From: Vairimorpha ceranae
Lineage: Eukaryota; Microsporidia; Nosematidae
DNA: 12,899 nt
Direction: 5' to 3'
Assembly (NCBI RefSeq): GCF_000988165.1
Contig: NW_020169393.1
Span: 1-12,899 of the forward strand
Below, piece by piece: positions 1-7,439 of the stretch (position 1 is its first letter; each line of letters opens with the position of its first letter). A program made the translations under genes and the position numbers. The notes below the pieces were generated by a model that ran no database searches, had not been told where the DNA came from, and saw only the letters and a list, made by a program, of their open reading frames with translations.

Positions 1-118
1 TGGTCTTTAAGTAGACCGAGGATTCTGTATCCTAAGGGAACGCTCTTTTCTCCTATAAGCAAGGCCGTAAAGGTATGCTGGCGTGTAAGCGCAATATTGA
101 TGTTTTGTTTTTACAGTG
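1..118 (+). rRNA. 3' end of large-subunit rRNA (partial)
   Basis: Seen: the stretch has much higher GC than its surroundings. It contains, in order, a small GGAT/ATCC hairpin, then CTAAGGGAACG, AAGGCCG, and TGCTGGCG followed by GTGTAAGCGCAAT and a GATGTTTTG tail. Known: bacterial 23S ends with a hairpin, CTGAAGGAACG, TAGGCCG and GTGTAAGCGCA, while yeast 25S has AAGGCC then TGCTGGCG and GCAAT near its 3' end. The window matches both patterns in the right order, so I read it as the last helices of LSU rRNA entering from the left edge. The 3' boundary is uncertain (about 105-120), because the sequence grades into T-rich DNA after a possible TGTAA/TTACA closing stem. In microsporidia rDNA often lies near chromosome ends, which would fit the gene-poor DNA that follows. 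A short frame across this region (75-305) is not a gene. Confidence 0.6.
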
Positions 119-708
119 GAGTTTTTGGTGGCCTGGTGGTTTTTCTTCTGTTGCTGATTTTTATTTTTTAACAATAAACTTTTTATTTTTTTTTACAATA
201 AACTTTTATATTTTTTTTTTACAAATATCTCAGCTGTATGTTTACGACAATTATAAGTTAAACATGCAATTTTTTCCTCTTTATAATTTTTACATATTAC
301 GATAAGCTTTGATAAGCAAAAGTATTTAAGAGTTTTTAATAAATTTAAGCAAAACAAAAATTTTTTAGTTTTAATGAATGACTAATAAACTATATTTAAT
401 AAAAGTAAAAATTTAAATTTACTATTAATTAAGCATTTATGATCAAATTAGAAAATGTGATATAATAATATAATAATTTTACTGTTTATTGATAAATTCT
501 TATTAAAAAGGTGTCAATTTGTCAGATTATTTTTTAAAGCACACACATTTTTTTCCAAATTACACAAACATCAAATTTATTAATAATTATTAAATCTACA
601 GCTTAATATTTTGTGCCTTTTGTTTATTTTTTATTGCCTAATCTCCTTCTCTAAAAACACCCTGTTCCTTTATCTAACAAAAGCGTATTATCAACGCTTG
701 CATACTTC
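119..708. other. gene-free AT-rich stretch downstream of rRNA
   Basis: I see no coding frame worth calling. The stretch is dominated by T- and A-runs. It contains the 24-26 bp tandem repeat at 171-226 and, at 681-699, a perfect 6-bp hairpin (AAGCGT/ACGCTT with a 7-base loop) just beyond the 3' side of the candidate minus-strand RNA. A run of five T on the minus strand at 657-653 could be a Pol III-type stop. The rest looks like ordinary intergenic sequence. Confidence 0.5.
171..226. repeat. short tandem repeat, unit about 24-26 bp
   Basis: ACAATAAACTTTT followed by a long T-run occurs at 171-194 and again at 195-220, and a third partial ACAAAT begins at 221. The copies differ only in the length and A-interruptions of the T-run, which fits slippage. 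No function is implied. Confidence 0.7.
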
Positions 709-770
709 AAAAGCCTCGCTTAGTAGGAAGATATTTTAAATTTCTGTAAGAATATTATAGGGGCCGACAA

Positions 771-788
771 CTAGTAGTACGCTACTAG
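771..788. other. perfect 7-bp stem-loop inside the candidate ncRNA
   Basis: CTAGTAG and CTACTAG pair perfectly around a four-base loop (CGTA read on the minus strand). This is one of the strongest local hairpins in the window, and it lies between the CR-III-like and CR-V-like segments of the minus-strand RNA candidate. Confidence 0.6.
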
Positions 789-885
789 ACCAACGTTTCA
801 CTAAACTTGTACGTGCAAAGGCAGTATGAGTAAAATGAGCATGACTAACTCTCACCATCTCACACGAACTAAAAGAGCTTTACTG

Positions 886-916
886 ACCTGCTACGCCCTT
901 CCCGGGCAATTCAGGT
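886..916. other. GC-rich stem-loop inside the candidate ncRNA
   Basis: On the minus strand ACCTG pairs with CAGGT and GCCC pairs with GGGC around a GGGAA loop, with a four-by-four internal loop between the two helices. It is the most GC-rich short segment of the window. In an RNase P reading it would be P9. AGCAGG on its 3' side also resembles helix 8 of SRP RNA, but the 5' strand of that motif is missing. Confidence 0.6.
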
Positions 917-1098
917 ATAATTTCTTACTATAGGTCTCCAAATAGGACCAACAAATACTTCCACAGCTACTGCACTTGCTGTGCCTAACAAAAGATGCTC
1001 TGCTTTTATCTACATCTTTTAAGACACTTACAATTCTTAATCTACACCTACAGAGAATATTACGTTAGAACTTAACTGACAAATATTCTTATATTAAT

Positions 1099-1114
1099 TT
1101 GTGGTATCCCACAA
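1099..1114. other. perfect 6-bp hairpin
   Basis: TTGTGG and CCACAA pair around TATC. It lies just upstream of the presumed 5' end of the minus-strand ncRNA candidate. It could be a regulatory or transcript-end element, or chance. Confidence 0.45.
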
Positions 1115-1143
1115 GACAAACAAACAAATAAAAAGACTAACTA

Positions 1144-1181
1144 GCAATCTTAATATGTATATTCAACATTATTAGGATTGT
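1144..1181. repeat. inverted repeat, 11-13 bp arms, 14-bp loop
   Basis: CAATCTTAATA (1145-1155) pairs with TATTAGGATTG (1170-1180) with one G-U wobble, and the pairing extends a base or two outward. It is long enough to stand out in AT-rich DNA because each arm contains G/C positions. It could be a small MITE-like remnant or a transcript hairpin. Confidence 0.5.
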
Positions 1182-1487
1182 TTGTATCATAATTGGTAAT
1201 CAATGTTTATATTTTAATTTGTTATTTGTATATTTAATTAGTTTTTGTTTGTTGACTAACAATTAGAGCTATAAATATAAAAAGTACCCCTATATATAAT
1301 AAAAAGAGCTTAGAGAACAATGAATTACAAAAAATCCAGCCAAACAGAAGAACGGTAGCGCAATTTAAATAAAACTATTGATAAAAAAAACTATTGACAA
1401 CATACTAGAGACCTTTTACCAGTATGGCTACGTCACAATTATTGTATCAACGCCGAGTTATTGTTACACAACAAATTCCCATCCCTA

Positions 1488-1498
1488 GGATTCAAACC
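1488..1498 (-). promoter_or_regulatory. B-box-like Pol III promoter sequence
   Basis: On the minus strand GGTTTGAATCC differs at one base from the Pol III B-box consensus GGTTCGANTCC and sits in a locally GC-enriched stretch. No tRNA can be built around it: the seven bases after the would-be T-arm find no acceptor partner upstream, and there is no anticodon arm. It may be a relic of a tRNA, part of a SINE-like element, or chance. Confidence 0.2.
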
Positions 1499-3801
1499 CA
1501 TATCAATAACTAAGATTCATTATAAAAGCAAAATCTATTTTTAATTTAAAGGGGGTAAAAAATATTTAAAAAATTAAAATTTGGAAATTAAATAAGACAT
1601 GCTAGATATAATCAAAAACTAAATATGAATTTTTTTAATGCGTTTTTTTGAAAAACATTTAACTTTTTTTAGTTTAAACTCAGGTTGTCAAAATTATTTA
1701 TATATAAATTTAATGACTTGTAAGAAATGTTCACTGTGATTAAGAATTTTAGCTTTTATTCAATATTTTAACATTAAGCGTTAATTTCGGGATTTGTAAA
1801 ATAATTGAAAATGCGTACAAAAAAGCATAATTGAAGTGCTATTCATAATAAAAAAAAAGGTTACGGTTTTTTTAAAAAACTTAACTCTTGTTTTTAGAAG
1901 GTTAAATGAAAAGAAATTGTTAAAATAACTAAGAAATTAAAATCTTAGCAGGAATATATTTAAATTACAAACAAAAATTAAAAAGAAATTTTTAAATGTT
2001 TTTTAGGAGATATTGATCTAGTAGATGGTGGTAAAGAGAGGTTTGCATCTCTAAGCCTAGTGAATCCTGATAGAGTCTTAATTTTCTAAATGAAAAATAA
2101 AACTGTGGTATTACAATTAAATTTTAATTTTACTTAAAAAATTTACTATAAAGATAATTTTGAATTTTAAACCATGCCTTTTATAAATAAAAACCATAAT
2201 AAATTATTAAATAAAAATATAAGTTATTCTAAAACCAAGGAAAAGGGGACAGCGATGATAAATTCCTAAGCTCATTAGAGTTTAATTTAGGACAGGTCTC
2301 ATTTATTTGCAGAACGCCTAAAAATCTAAATTAATAATTTAATTTTTTTTTAAAGACGTTTAATATAAAAACTATTAAAATGCACAACATATATATATTT
2401 TTTACAAAATAATAATTTACAATTTGTTTTTTTATAATTTACTAATAATGTCTGCTAGTACGTTGTAAGTTACTGATTAAAAAATGTTTCAATTTTAAAT
2501 TTTTTACAAAGCTAAATTGCAATCAATAATATTTCTTTTTATGTCTTCCTTTTAGAATTGATTTCTGCTTAATTTATAAGAATTAACAATAGTGAAAATT
2601 ATATTAGCACAAATCAAATTGTTTTAATTTTTACGTATTTAGTATGAAAACTTAATAAATCTTTGTCAAAGATATTCTTATTTAATACCAAATACAACTT
2701 AAAACAATTATTAATAAAAAAAATGTGTTCAAATTTTGCTTGTAATTTAATGAAGATTTTTCTCGCAATAATTCGATATTTAAATAATAAAATTTTTTTG
2801 CAATGAGTAGTTTTAAATTTTAAATATTTATTTAAAATTTTAAGTACGATAAATACGTTCTTTAAATATTTTTTAAAAAGACCTAGTATTTATGTTTTTT
2901 TAATTTTTTCTCACATACAATTCATTTCCTTTTCACTTGATAGATTAATATAGTAAAGCATTATTGACAATTTGTTGCAACTATTAGTAATTAAGCTTGT
3001 TATTAAACTTTTTTTTTATCCTTAAAAATTTGACACATATTCCAAGAAATAATTATTTATTAAAATTATATATGTTAAATAAATTCATTAATTAAAAAAC
3101 AAAAAATTCTTTTGCATTTTAATAGTAGAACAAAAATTTTTACGTATTTTTTTATTGCTTATATTTATCTCTGTGATAATCAAACACACAAGTACGTTGT
3201 TTGTTTAATTATTACAGTTTGTTTGTTCAAAAAAAAACAAAAGAAAGACTTTATATTACTTTTTTAAAATAACCAAACTATTCATTTTAGTCAATCTTAT
3301 GTTTCTCTTATTTGTTCGCTTAATTTTTTATAAAACTATTTAAACGATTACTGCCTAGAAGGTTTTCAAAGATGAAGAATAGTAAAAGTTACATAATTCT
3401 AAGTCGTATTATCACTCATCAACAAAACACGAAATTATCTTTTATAATAACAAATATATCATAAAAAATCGGCTTAAATAGACTTAAGTATAAAAATGCT
3501 ATCAATTTAAAAAAAAATATTATTTAATCATTTTTTACTACATAAAAATTATTTATATTTGTCTTGAATCAAAATTGTACATTAAACCAAGATTGTAGCG
3601 TTTTAGAAAATTATAATAGAAAAAACTATGTTGTTGTTTGTTATGGATAGTCATAACGTATTAAATTTATTGGTTTCATCGTAAACAATAATTTTTCTAT
3701 AAAACATATAATTTAGAAAATCTTAAGTATTATTGGTCTAAGTAAAGATGTTTGTAACACATCTGAAACCTAAAATATAAATAAGAAAAAATTGAAAAAA
3801 A

Positions 3802-3939
3802 ATGGAATCAAATAAACATTTTTATAAAAAGGTTTTTAACCTTGGTAATCTAACTGAATATTACCTAAAATTTAATTCCTTTCCGGATGTCTCCGACATT
3901 GTTAAAAGAGTCGTTATTGAAAAATATGGGAATATTTAA
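3802..3939 (+). CDS. possible small protein, 45 residues (unrecognised)
   Basis: A 45-codon frame opens with ATG after an A-rich run and ends in TAA. Base use looks more coding than the surroundings: many first positions are G (GAA, GTT, GAT, GTC, GGT), and the third position is AT-rich, about 22% G/C. The predicted peptide is mixed rather than low-complexity, with a segment SFPDVSDIVKRVVIEKYGN that could form a helix. I see no signal peptide, membrane segment or known motif, and the GCCGTTAA motif found before the two large genes is absent here. TATAAATA lies about 25 bp upstream. It may be a real small gene, the 5' stub of a decayed larger gene, or chance. I do not recognise the product. 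Confidence 0.3.
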   Translation: MESNKHFYKKVFNLGNLTEYYLKFNSFPDVSDIVKRVVIEKYGNI

Positions 3940-4529
3940 AAAAATAAATATATATTAATTTTAGTCAAATATCTCTTCATATATTGATATCGAGACATCA
4001 ACATGTTATTGTACTTCCAATAAAATATTTAAATATTTTTTAATCTTCTGAATTGTGCATTATTCTTTACAGAGTAAAAAGAAAAGTTATTTAATAAAAA
4101 TTCCTTCTCCTTTAATTTATCATACAATACAATCGGCCTTGAGAATATTATTTTTAATCTATCACAATTAATTAAAGGAAAAAATATTAAGAATTTATGT
4201 TATCAGTAAAATATAAATTTTATTAAGAAGCATTTTTCTTAAAGCTGCGTTTGTAATACGTTACACCTAAAACGAACATCGTTTCAACCTAGATTCTATT
4301 TCTGTGAAATTAATTTTAATTAATTAATTATTTTTTTCACATTTATGCCATTATATCTTTCATTGTAAAATATTTTACTCAGAATTTTCTCTTTATCATT
4401 ATCAAATTTTTAATTAGTTTAATTAATTTTTTTTGTGGTAATTAATTTATTGATTAAAGTTAGATTTGACATATTGAGTCCATTATATCATATCTTAATT
4501 TAATACAAAATGTTATTATACTTGTAAAT
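3940..4529. other. AT-rich intergenic stretch upstream of gene A
   Basis: No gene is seen. The stretch includes an ATTA-type low-complexity run near 4316-4332 and many poly-T tracts. Similarity to the sequence upstream of the paralogous gene B begins only about 30 bp before the gene A start, so this stretch is not part of the duplicated block. Confidence 0.5.
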
Positions 4530-4554
4530 TTAGATAAATTTTAAAAATATTTAT

Positions 4555-4562
4555 GCCGTTAA
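4555..4562 (+). promoter_or_regulatory. GCCGTTAA motif directly before gene A start
   Basis: GCCGTTAA abuts the ATG of gene A, and the identical motif abuts the ATG of gene B, although the preceding AT-rich bases differ. Known: many microsporidian genes have very short 5' leaders with a small C- or G-rich signal just before the start codon. Inference: this is a transcription or translation start signal, and its shared position supports the chosen start. It could also simply be retained from the duplication. Confidence 0.35.
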
Positions 4563-5909
4563 ATGTTATTTTGGTTACAGGTAGTTTTTTGTTCAACTCC
4601 AATATTAGATTTTAATTTTTTAGTAGATCTAGAAAATTCATCAAACTACTTAAAAGCATTTGAGAATAAAGAATTATGTGAAAATGAAGAGATGCAACAA
4701 AAGAGCCAAGAAACGACTGAAATAGAAGATGAATTTGCAGATAAAAATCAATTTAGTTATAATTTATTAACAGATTGTACAGATTTCATAGAAGAAAGTT
4801 TAAATAGTAGTTATAAAAAGGTTGATTATGATTTGTTTGATTTTTCGTCATCAATCACTGCAGAGAACAGTTTGGTGCCATCCAGTTGCACAAGAAGTAC
4901 ATCTATTACTAATGTATGTAAAAACCAATGTTGTGTGTTACAAGAACCAAGAAACGACGCAGCACGTCTTAAAATTCCAAACAGTAATGAAAATGATACA
5001 GCGGAACACTCTTACATTAATACATCTTTGAATGATGATACTAATTTACTATTACAAAAAAATCAAAATAATTTAATACAAGAGCAATATGTTAATTCGG
5101 AAAGTAACACTTTTTCAGAAAAAAATTATTATGATTTGATTTCATCAAACTATCAAACTTACCATTTAGAGAATAATAGTATAAATTTACCAAGTGCTGT
5201 TCATACAGATGCTTCATTTAATGTTGGTGTTTCGTCTACGATTAATAACCCCGAAAGTAGTTCTTCTTTTAATAATGCTTACAGAAATGATAAAAACGTA
5301 AAAGATAAAAGGAAAAAATTAAAAACCAACAAAGTATCTAATATTGAAATAAATGGTAATGAAAAGGCTTTGAAATCTAAAAGAAAAATAAAGACTAATA
5401 GAACAACTCTAAAAAGTCAATTTACAGCGAGCGCGCGCGAACTTTATAAGAAATACAAGAAATCTGAAAAGAACTTTAGAGAGTTTTTTAAACTTAAAAT
5501 TAAAAATCGAATGCCCCAACATATTAAGAAACTTGAAATATCATATCTTTCTGATGACCTGAAACAAGAATCAATTCTTGCTCTAAGAAATCTTTCAAGT
5601 TTTTTAGATACTATAAATGCAATTAGAATTAGTACGTGGAAAACTAAAAATAAGGAAGATTTTTTAAATTCATTAAATCTAGCATTTAATCAATTTAGCA
5701 GGTATCCAGACGTATCTCAGAAACTTTTAATTTTTAAATTTATTTGTAAAAATTTACATAGGGTTTATGATAGCGGTTTTTGTTTTAATTCTTATTGTAA
5801 TTTTTATGAAGTTAACAGGTTAATATTTTCTGTTGAAAGAAGATTTAATTTATTTTATAGTAGACTAAAAAAATTAAGGGATGATTTTAAAAAAAATGAT
5901 CAACATTAA
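4563..5909 (+). CDS. gene A: putative secreted Asn/Lys-rich protein, unknown family
   Basis: This is a 448-residue protein with no family I recognise. The start is fixed by the shared GCCGTTAA context and by alignment with gene B from the first residue. Residues 1-12 (MLFWLQVVFCST) are hydrophobic and could be a short signal peptide, although the usual positive n-region is lacking. Residues 25-240 are acidic, polar, rich in Asn, Ser and Glu, and likely disordered. Residues 241-286 are strongly basic (DKRKKLK, KSKRKIK), resembling a bipartite nuclear-localisation or RNA-binding tract. Residues 294-446 form a conserved, probably helical domain, about three quarters identical by eye to gene B. 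It holds an invariant ALRNLSSFLDT segment, KNKEDFLNSLNLA, a conserved Cys at 395 and a C-x4-C pair at 407/412, and ends RLKKLRDDFKKN. The N-terminal half is clearly less conserved. There is no catalytic motif. Codon use is AT-rich like the region. The next feature downstream is a Merlin transposase remnant on the opposite strand. Secretion and nuclear targeting are inferences only. Confidence 0.85.
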   Translation: MLFWLQVVFCSTPILDFNFLVDLENSSNYLKAFENKELCENEEMQQKSQETTEIEDEFADKNQFSYNLLTDCTDFIEESLNSSYKKVDYDLFDFSSSITAENSLVPSSCTRSTSITNVCKNQCCVLQEPRNDAARLKIPNSNENDTAEHSYINTSLNDDTNLLLQKNQNNLIQEQYVNSESNTFSEKNYYDLISSNYQTYHLENNSINLPSAVHTDASFNVGVSSTINNPESSSSFNNAYRNDKNVKDKRKKLKTNKVSNIEINGNEKALKSKRKIKTNRTTLKSQFTASARELYKKYKKSEKNFREFFKLKIKNRMPQHIKKLEISYLSDDLKQESILALRNLSSFLDTINAIRISTWKTKNKEDFLNSLNLAFNQFSRYPDVSQKLLIFKFICKNLHRVYDSGFCFNSYCNFYEVNRLIFSVERRFNLFYSRLKKLRDDFKKNDQH

Positions 5910-6683
5910 AATTTTTCAAAGGCTATTTGTATTATTTATTAACATAATTGCTCATTACATCTATTCTTTTTAGTAATTTATTTTTTTTGTAGTAAAATTA
6001 AAAATAATTAAATATTTTTTATATTTAAAATATCGATAATACATGTAAGAATTAATTATATTTAAGTAATTAAAACGTGTAAAAAGCTAAAGCCATGTAT
6101 CAATCTTTTCAATTTATACGTAAAAAAGATTCGAAAGCTGGAAATATATAATTCTGCGGTATTAATATTTATCCGTAATGAAAAATTCATTTTTTTATAT
6201 TTTTAAAATAATAAGTGTTATTTTTTACCTCTAGCAGCGTAGCGAGTAGATAAAATAAATCTTTACACAATATTAATTTTAAAAAAATATACAACCTTTT
6301 ATAGTGCAAAAAGGGACACAAATATAAATTCATTGGAATTTTTTACAAACGGGTTTTGATATTCTACAAATACGTTAGATTTTTATACTTGTCATAAAGT
6401 ATTGATAAATTTTTTTACATTTAATGTGAAAACAAAGAAGAGGGCTTTTAATATAAATAATAAATAATAATTATAAAAGATTTGGTCTTAATAGAGTATT
6501 ATTTTTACACCAAGTTTAGTAGCTTTACAGAATCCGGTTCTCTCAGTCCCCCTGTTAAAAAAAACAATTTTAATAATTTTATAAAAGATAAAAAGTTTTT
6601 CTGTAGTATGCCGCTATATAAACAGAAATTCTATTAAAAAACTTCTTTCCTTAAGCTTAAGTTAATCTCTTTCTTGCTTATAT
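5910..6683. other. conserved non-coding stretch between gene A and Merlin remnant
   Basis: There is no coding frame, but the stretch is shared with 10652-11418 downstream of gene B. The best matches are 6111-6137 (27 bp identical), GATATTCTACAAATACGT near 6357-6374, and 6461-6495 (35 bp identical). A GC-enriched spot near 6533-6553 (GGTTCTCTCAGTCCCC and following) is also kept. Some of this is probably the 3' untranslated region of gene A, and the distal part may be the non-coding end of the Merlin element. I could not identify terminal inverted repeats. Confidence 0.6.
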
Positions 6684-7439
6684 TTAAACCTTAAGCTTGT
6701 TATCATAAGATTCTTTGTGCTGAGTATGAACGCCAGAAATAAGCTCTACAAAATTATTTTTATGACAAATGGTGTAATAGTCATATAACCTAAGTTAGAT
6801 AAACTTCTATAAGCTTTTCATTCCCCGGTGTGTATAATACTTCCGGCTTTAACAATAGAACTTATTATAGGAATAAGAACGCCTGCAGATCTAGATTCTA
6901 CAATAGCACATAACCCGATGTAGTTTTATAATTAGCTACGATGCAGAAACACCAACAGGCTTGTACGGATTTGCCTCTATGATAATTAACATTATAATTC
7001 AACTTGGTTTTATCTATCTGACCAAAAATATAAGAACATTTCAGATTTATAGGATTATTTATGAAAAATGTTACAATTCGTTCGTTATAATTTTTAAGCA
7101 TCTTTATTAGTTTTCTCAATGCCTGAATGTTCAATGGTTTTAAAATAATTATCACCATACGCGTAGTAATAGGTTGTTTTTAGTATTGTTTTAATACCAG
7201 CTTAAAAGAGAAGAGCCAAAAATTGGATCGCAGAGAGATAGTCCTCTGGTAGTGCTGACAACCGCAAAAGCAGGATCTTGATTCGAACTTATCAGAAATT
7301 TAAAATTTTGCATGAGGCGCATATTTTTATAACAAAGCTCACACATCTGCTCATCTTTAATTAAATTTTCACCAAAAAATGCAGTTAAAATTTTGTTTTC
7401 ATCTGCTGCAAAAATTAAATCTTATTCTGTTTCTCTCAT
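6684..7439 (-). pseudogene. Merlin / ISXO2-like DDE transposase pseudogene, copy 1
   Basis: Read on the minus strand from an ATG at 7439, a decayed but nearly full-length transposase can be followed over ~250 codons. N-terminal part: ADENK, then a zinc-ribbon-like CELC and, in another frame, SRSCFCGCQHYQRTISLR, the region that ends the zinc ribbon in this family. Middle: QIDKTKLNYN with the first catalytic Asp (7014-7012), then NYHRGKSVQACWCF, the hallmark HRG of ISXO2-like enzymes. After a frameshift: AIVESRSAGVLIPIISS, then IHTGE, where the family has IHTDE, so the second catalytic Asp is Gly (6826-6824). The next codon, normally Trp, is TGA (6820-6818). Finally GVHTQHKESY carries the third acidic residue (Glu, 6713-6711), ~37 residues after the second. 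At least three frameshifts and several stops make it inactive. The open stretch at 6898-7158 is only one surviving frame of it. Known: these transposases move Merlin DNA elements by cut-and-paste. Confidence 0.85.

Larger units (their letters stand above)
709..1055 (-). ncRNA. candidate structured ncRNA, possibly RNase P-type RNA
   Basis: Seen, in minus-strand order: GTAGG (1051-1047), a long helix-loop-helix (GTGTC/GGCAC plus AAAAGATG/CATCTTTT, 1027-981), GGAAGTATTTG (from 962), hairpin GGTC/GACC (949-933), hairpin ACCTG..GCCC-GGGAA-GGGC..CAGGT (916-886), CAGTAAAGCTC, GGTGAGAGTTAG, a 7-bp stem-loop with CGTA loop (788-771), ACAGAA (747-742) and CCTAC (727-723), which can pair with the opening GTAGG. 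Known: eukaryotic RNase P RNA has P1 closing the ends, a helix-loop-helix P3, CR-I with GGAAgU, paired P8 and P9 hairpins, CR-II/CR-III, then CR-V with ACAnAA pairing to CR-I. The order and ~345-nt size agree. AG(U)AUUU of the CR-I-like segment can pair with AAAUUU after ACAG, leaving a bulged U as in P4. A TATA-like TATAAG lies about 35 bp upstream. Doubts: hallmark matches are short, internal TTTT runs sit badly with Pol III, and SRP RNA (GGAA loop plus AGCAG) is an alternative. I am more confident of a structured RNA than of its class. Confidence 0.42.
1056..3801. other. long gene-free AT-rich region
   Basis: No convincing gene on either strand across about 2.7 kb. It holds the hairpins at 1099-1114 and 1144-1181, a GC-enriched island at about 1400-1500 with a B-box-like sequence, and two smaller islands with slightly higher GC: about 2007-2085, with an AGAGA/TCTCT hairpin, and about 2230-2325. 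I could not match either of these small islands to a known RNA. The rest is A/T-run-rich intergenic DNA. A 30-residue frame at 3372-3464 has nothing to support it. Confidence 0.5.

Noticed and set aside
171..226. CRISPR-like or telomeric array
   Set aside because: The unit is a T-run-rich slippage repeat without spacers and does not resemble telomeric repeats.
75..305. 76-codon plus-strand frame at the left edge
   Set aside because: It starts inside the LSU rRNA-like sequence and runs through T-rich tandem repeats, giving a Phe/Tyr-rich low-complexity product.
886..916. SRP RNA helix 8
   Set aside because: AGCAG and a GGAA-containing loop are present, but the 5' strand of the symmetric loop does not match, and AGCAGG is instead paired. 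Kept only as an alternative.
771..1050. 5S rRNA or an antisense LSU fragment within the GC-enriched island
   Set aside because: Only GGAGACC recalls 5S. The invariant sarcin-ricin sequence of LSU and the core 5S motifs are missing.
1050..1070. U6 snRNA suggested by ACAGAGAATATTA on the plus strand
   Set aside because: The match to ACAGAGAAGATTAGC is partial: the AGC triad and the conserved sequence on both sides are absent.
1480..1560. tRNA gene on the minus strand around the T-arm-like GGGTTTGAATCC
   Set aside because: The T-stem is imperfect, no acceptor complement to the following seven bases exists upstream, and no anticodon arm can be drawn.
2007..2085. tRNA or snoRNA in the slightly GC-raised patch with an AGAGA/TCTCT hairpin
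   Set aside because: No T-arm, no acceptor pairing and no convincing C/D boxes.
4573..4586. Intron near the start of genes A and B (TTACAG/GTAG in gene A)
   Set aside because: The frame is continuous from the ATG in both genes, and gene B lacks the GTAG, so no intron is needed.
4822..5031. 69-codon frame inside gene A
   Set aside because: It lies wholly within gene A in another frame. Gene A is supported by its full-length paralogue.
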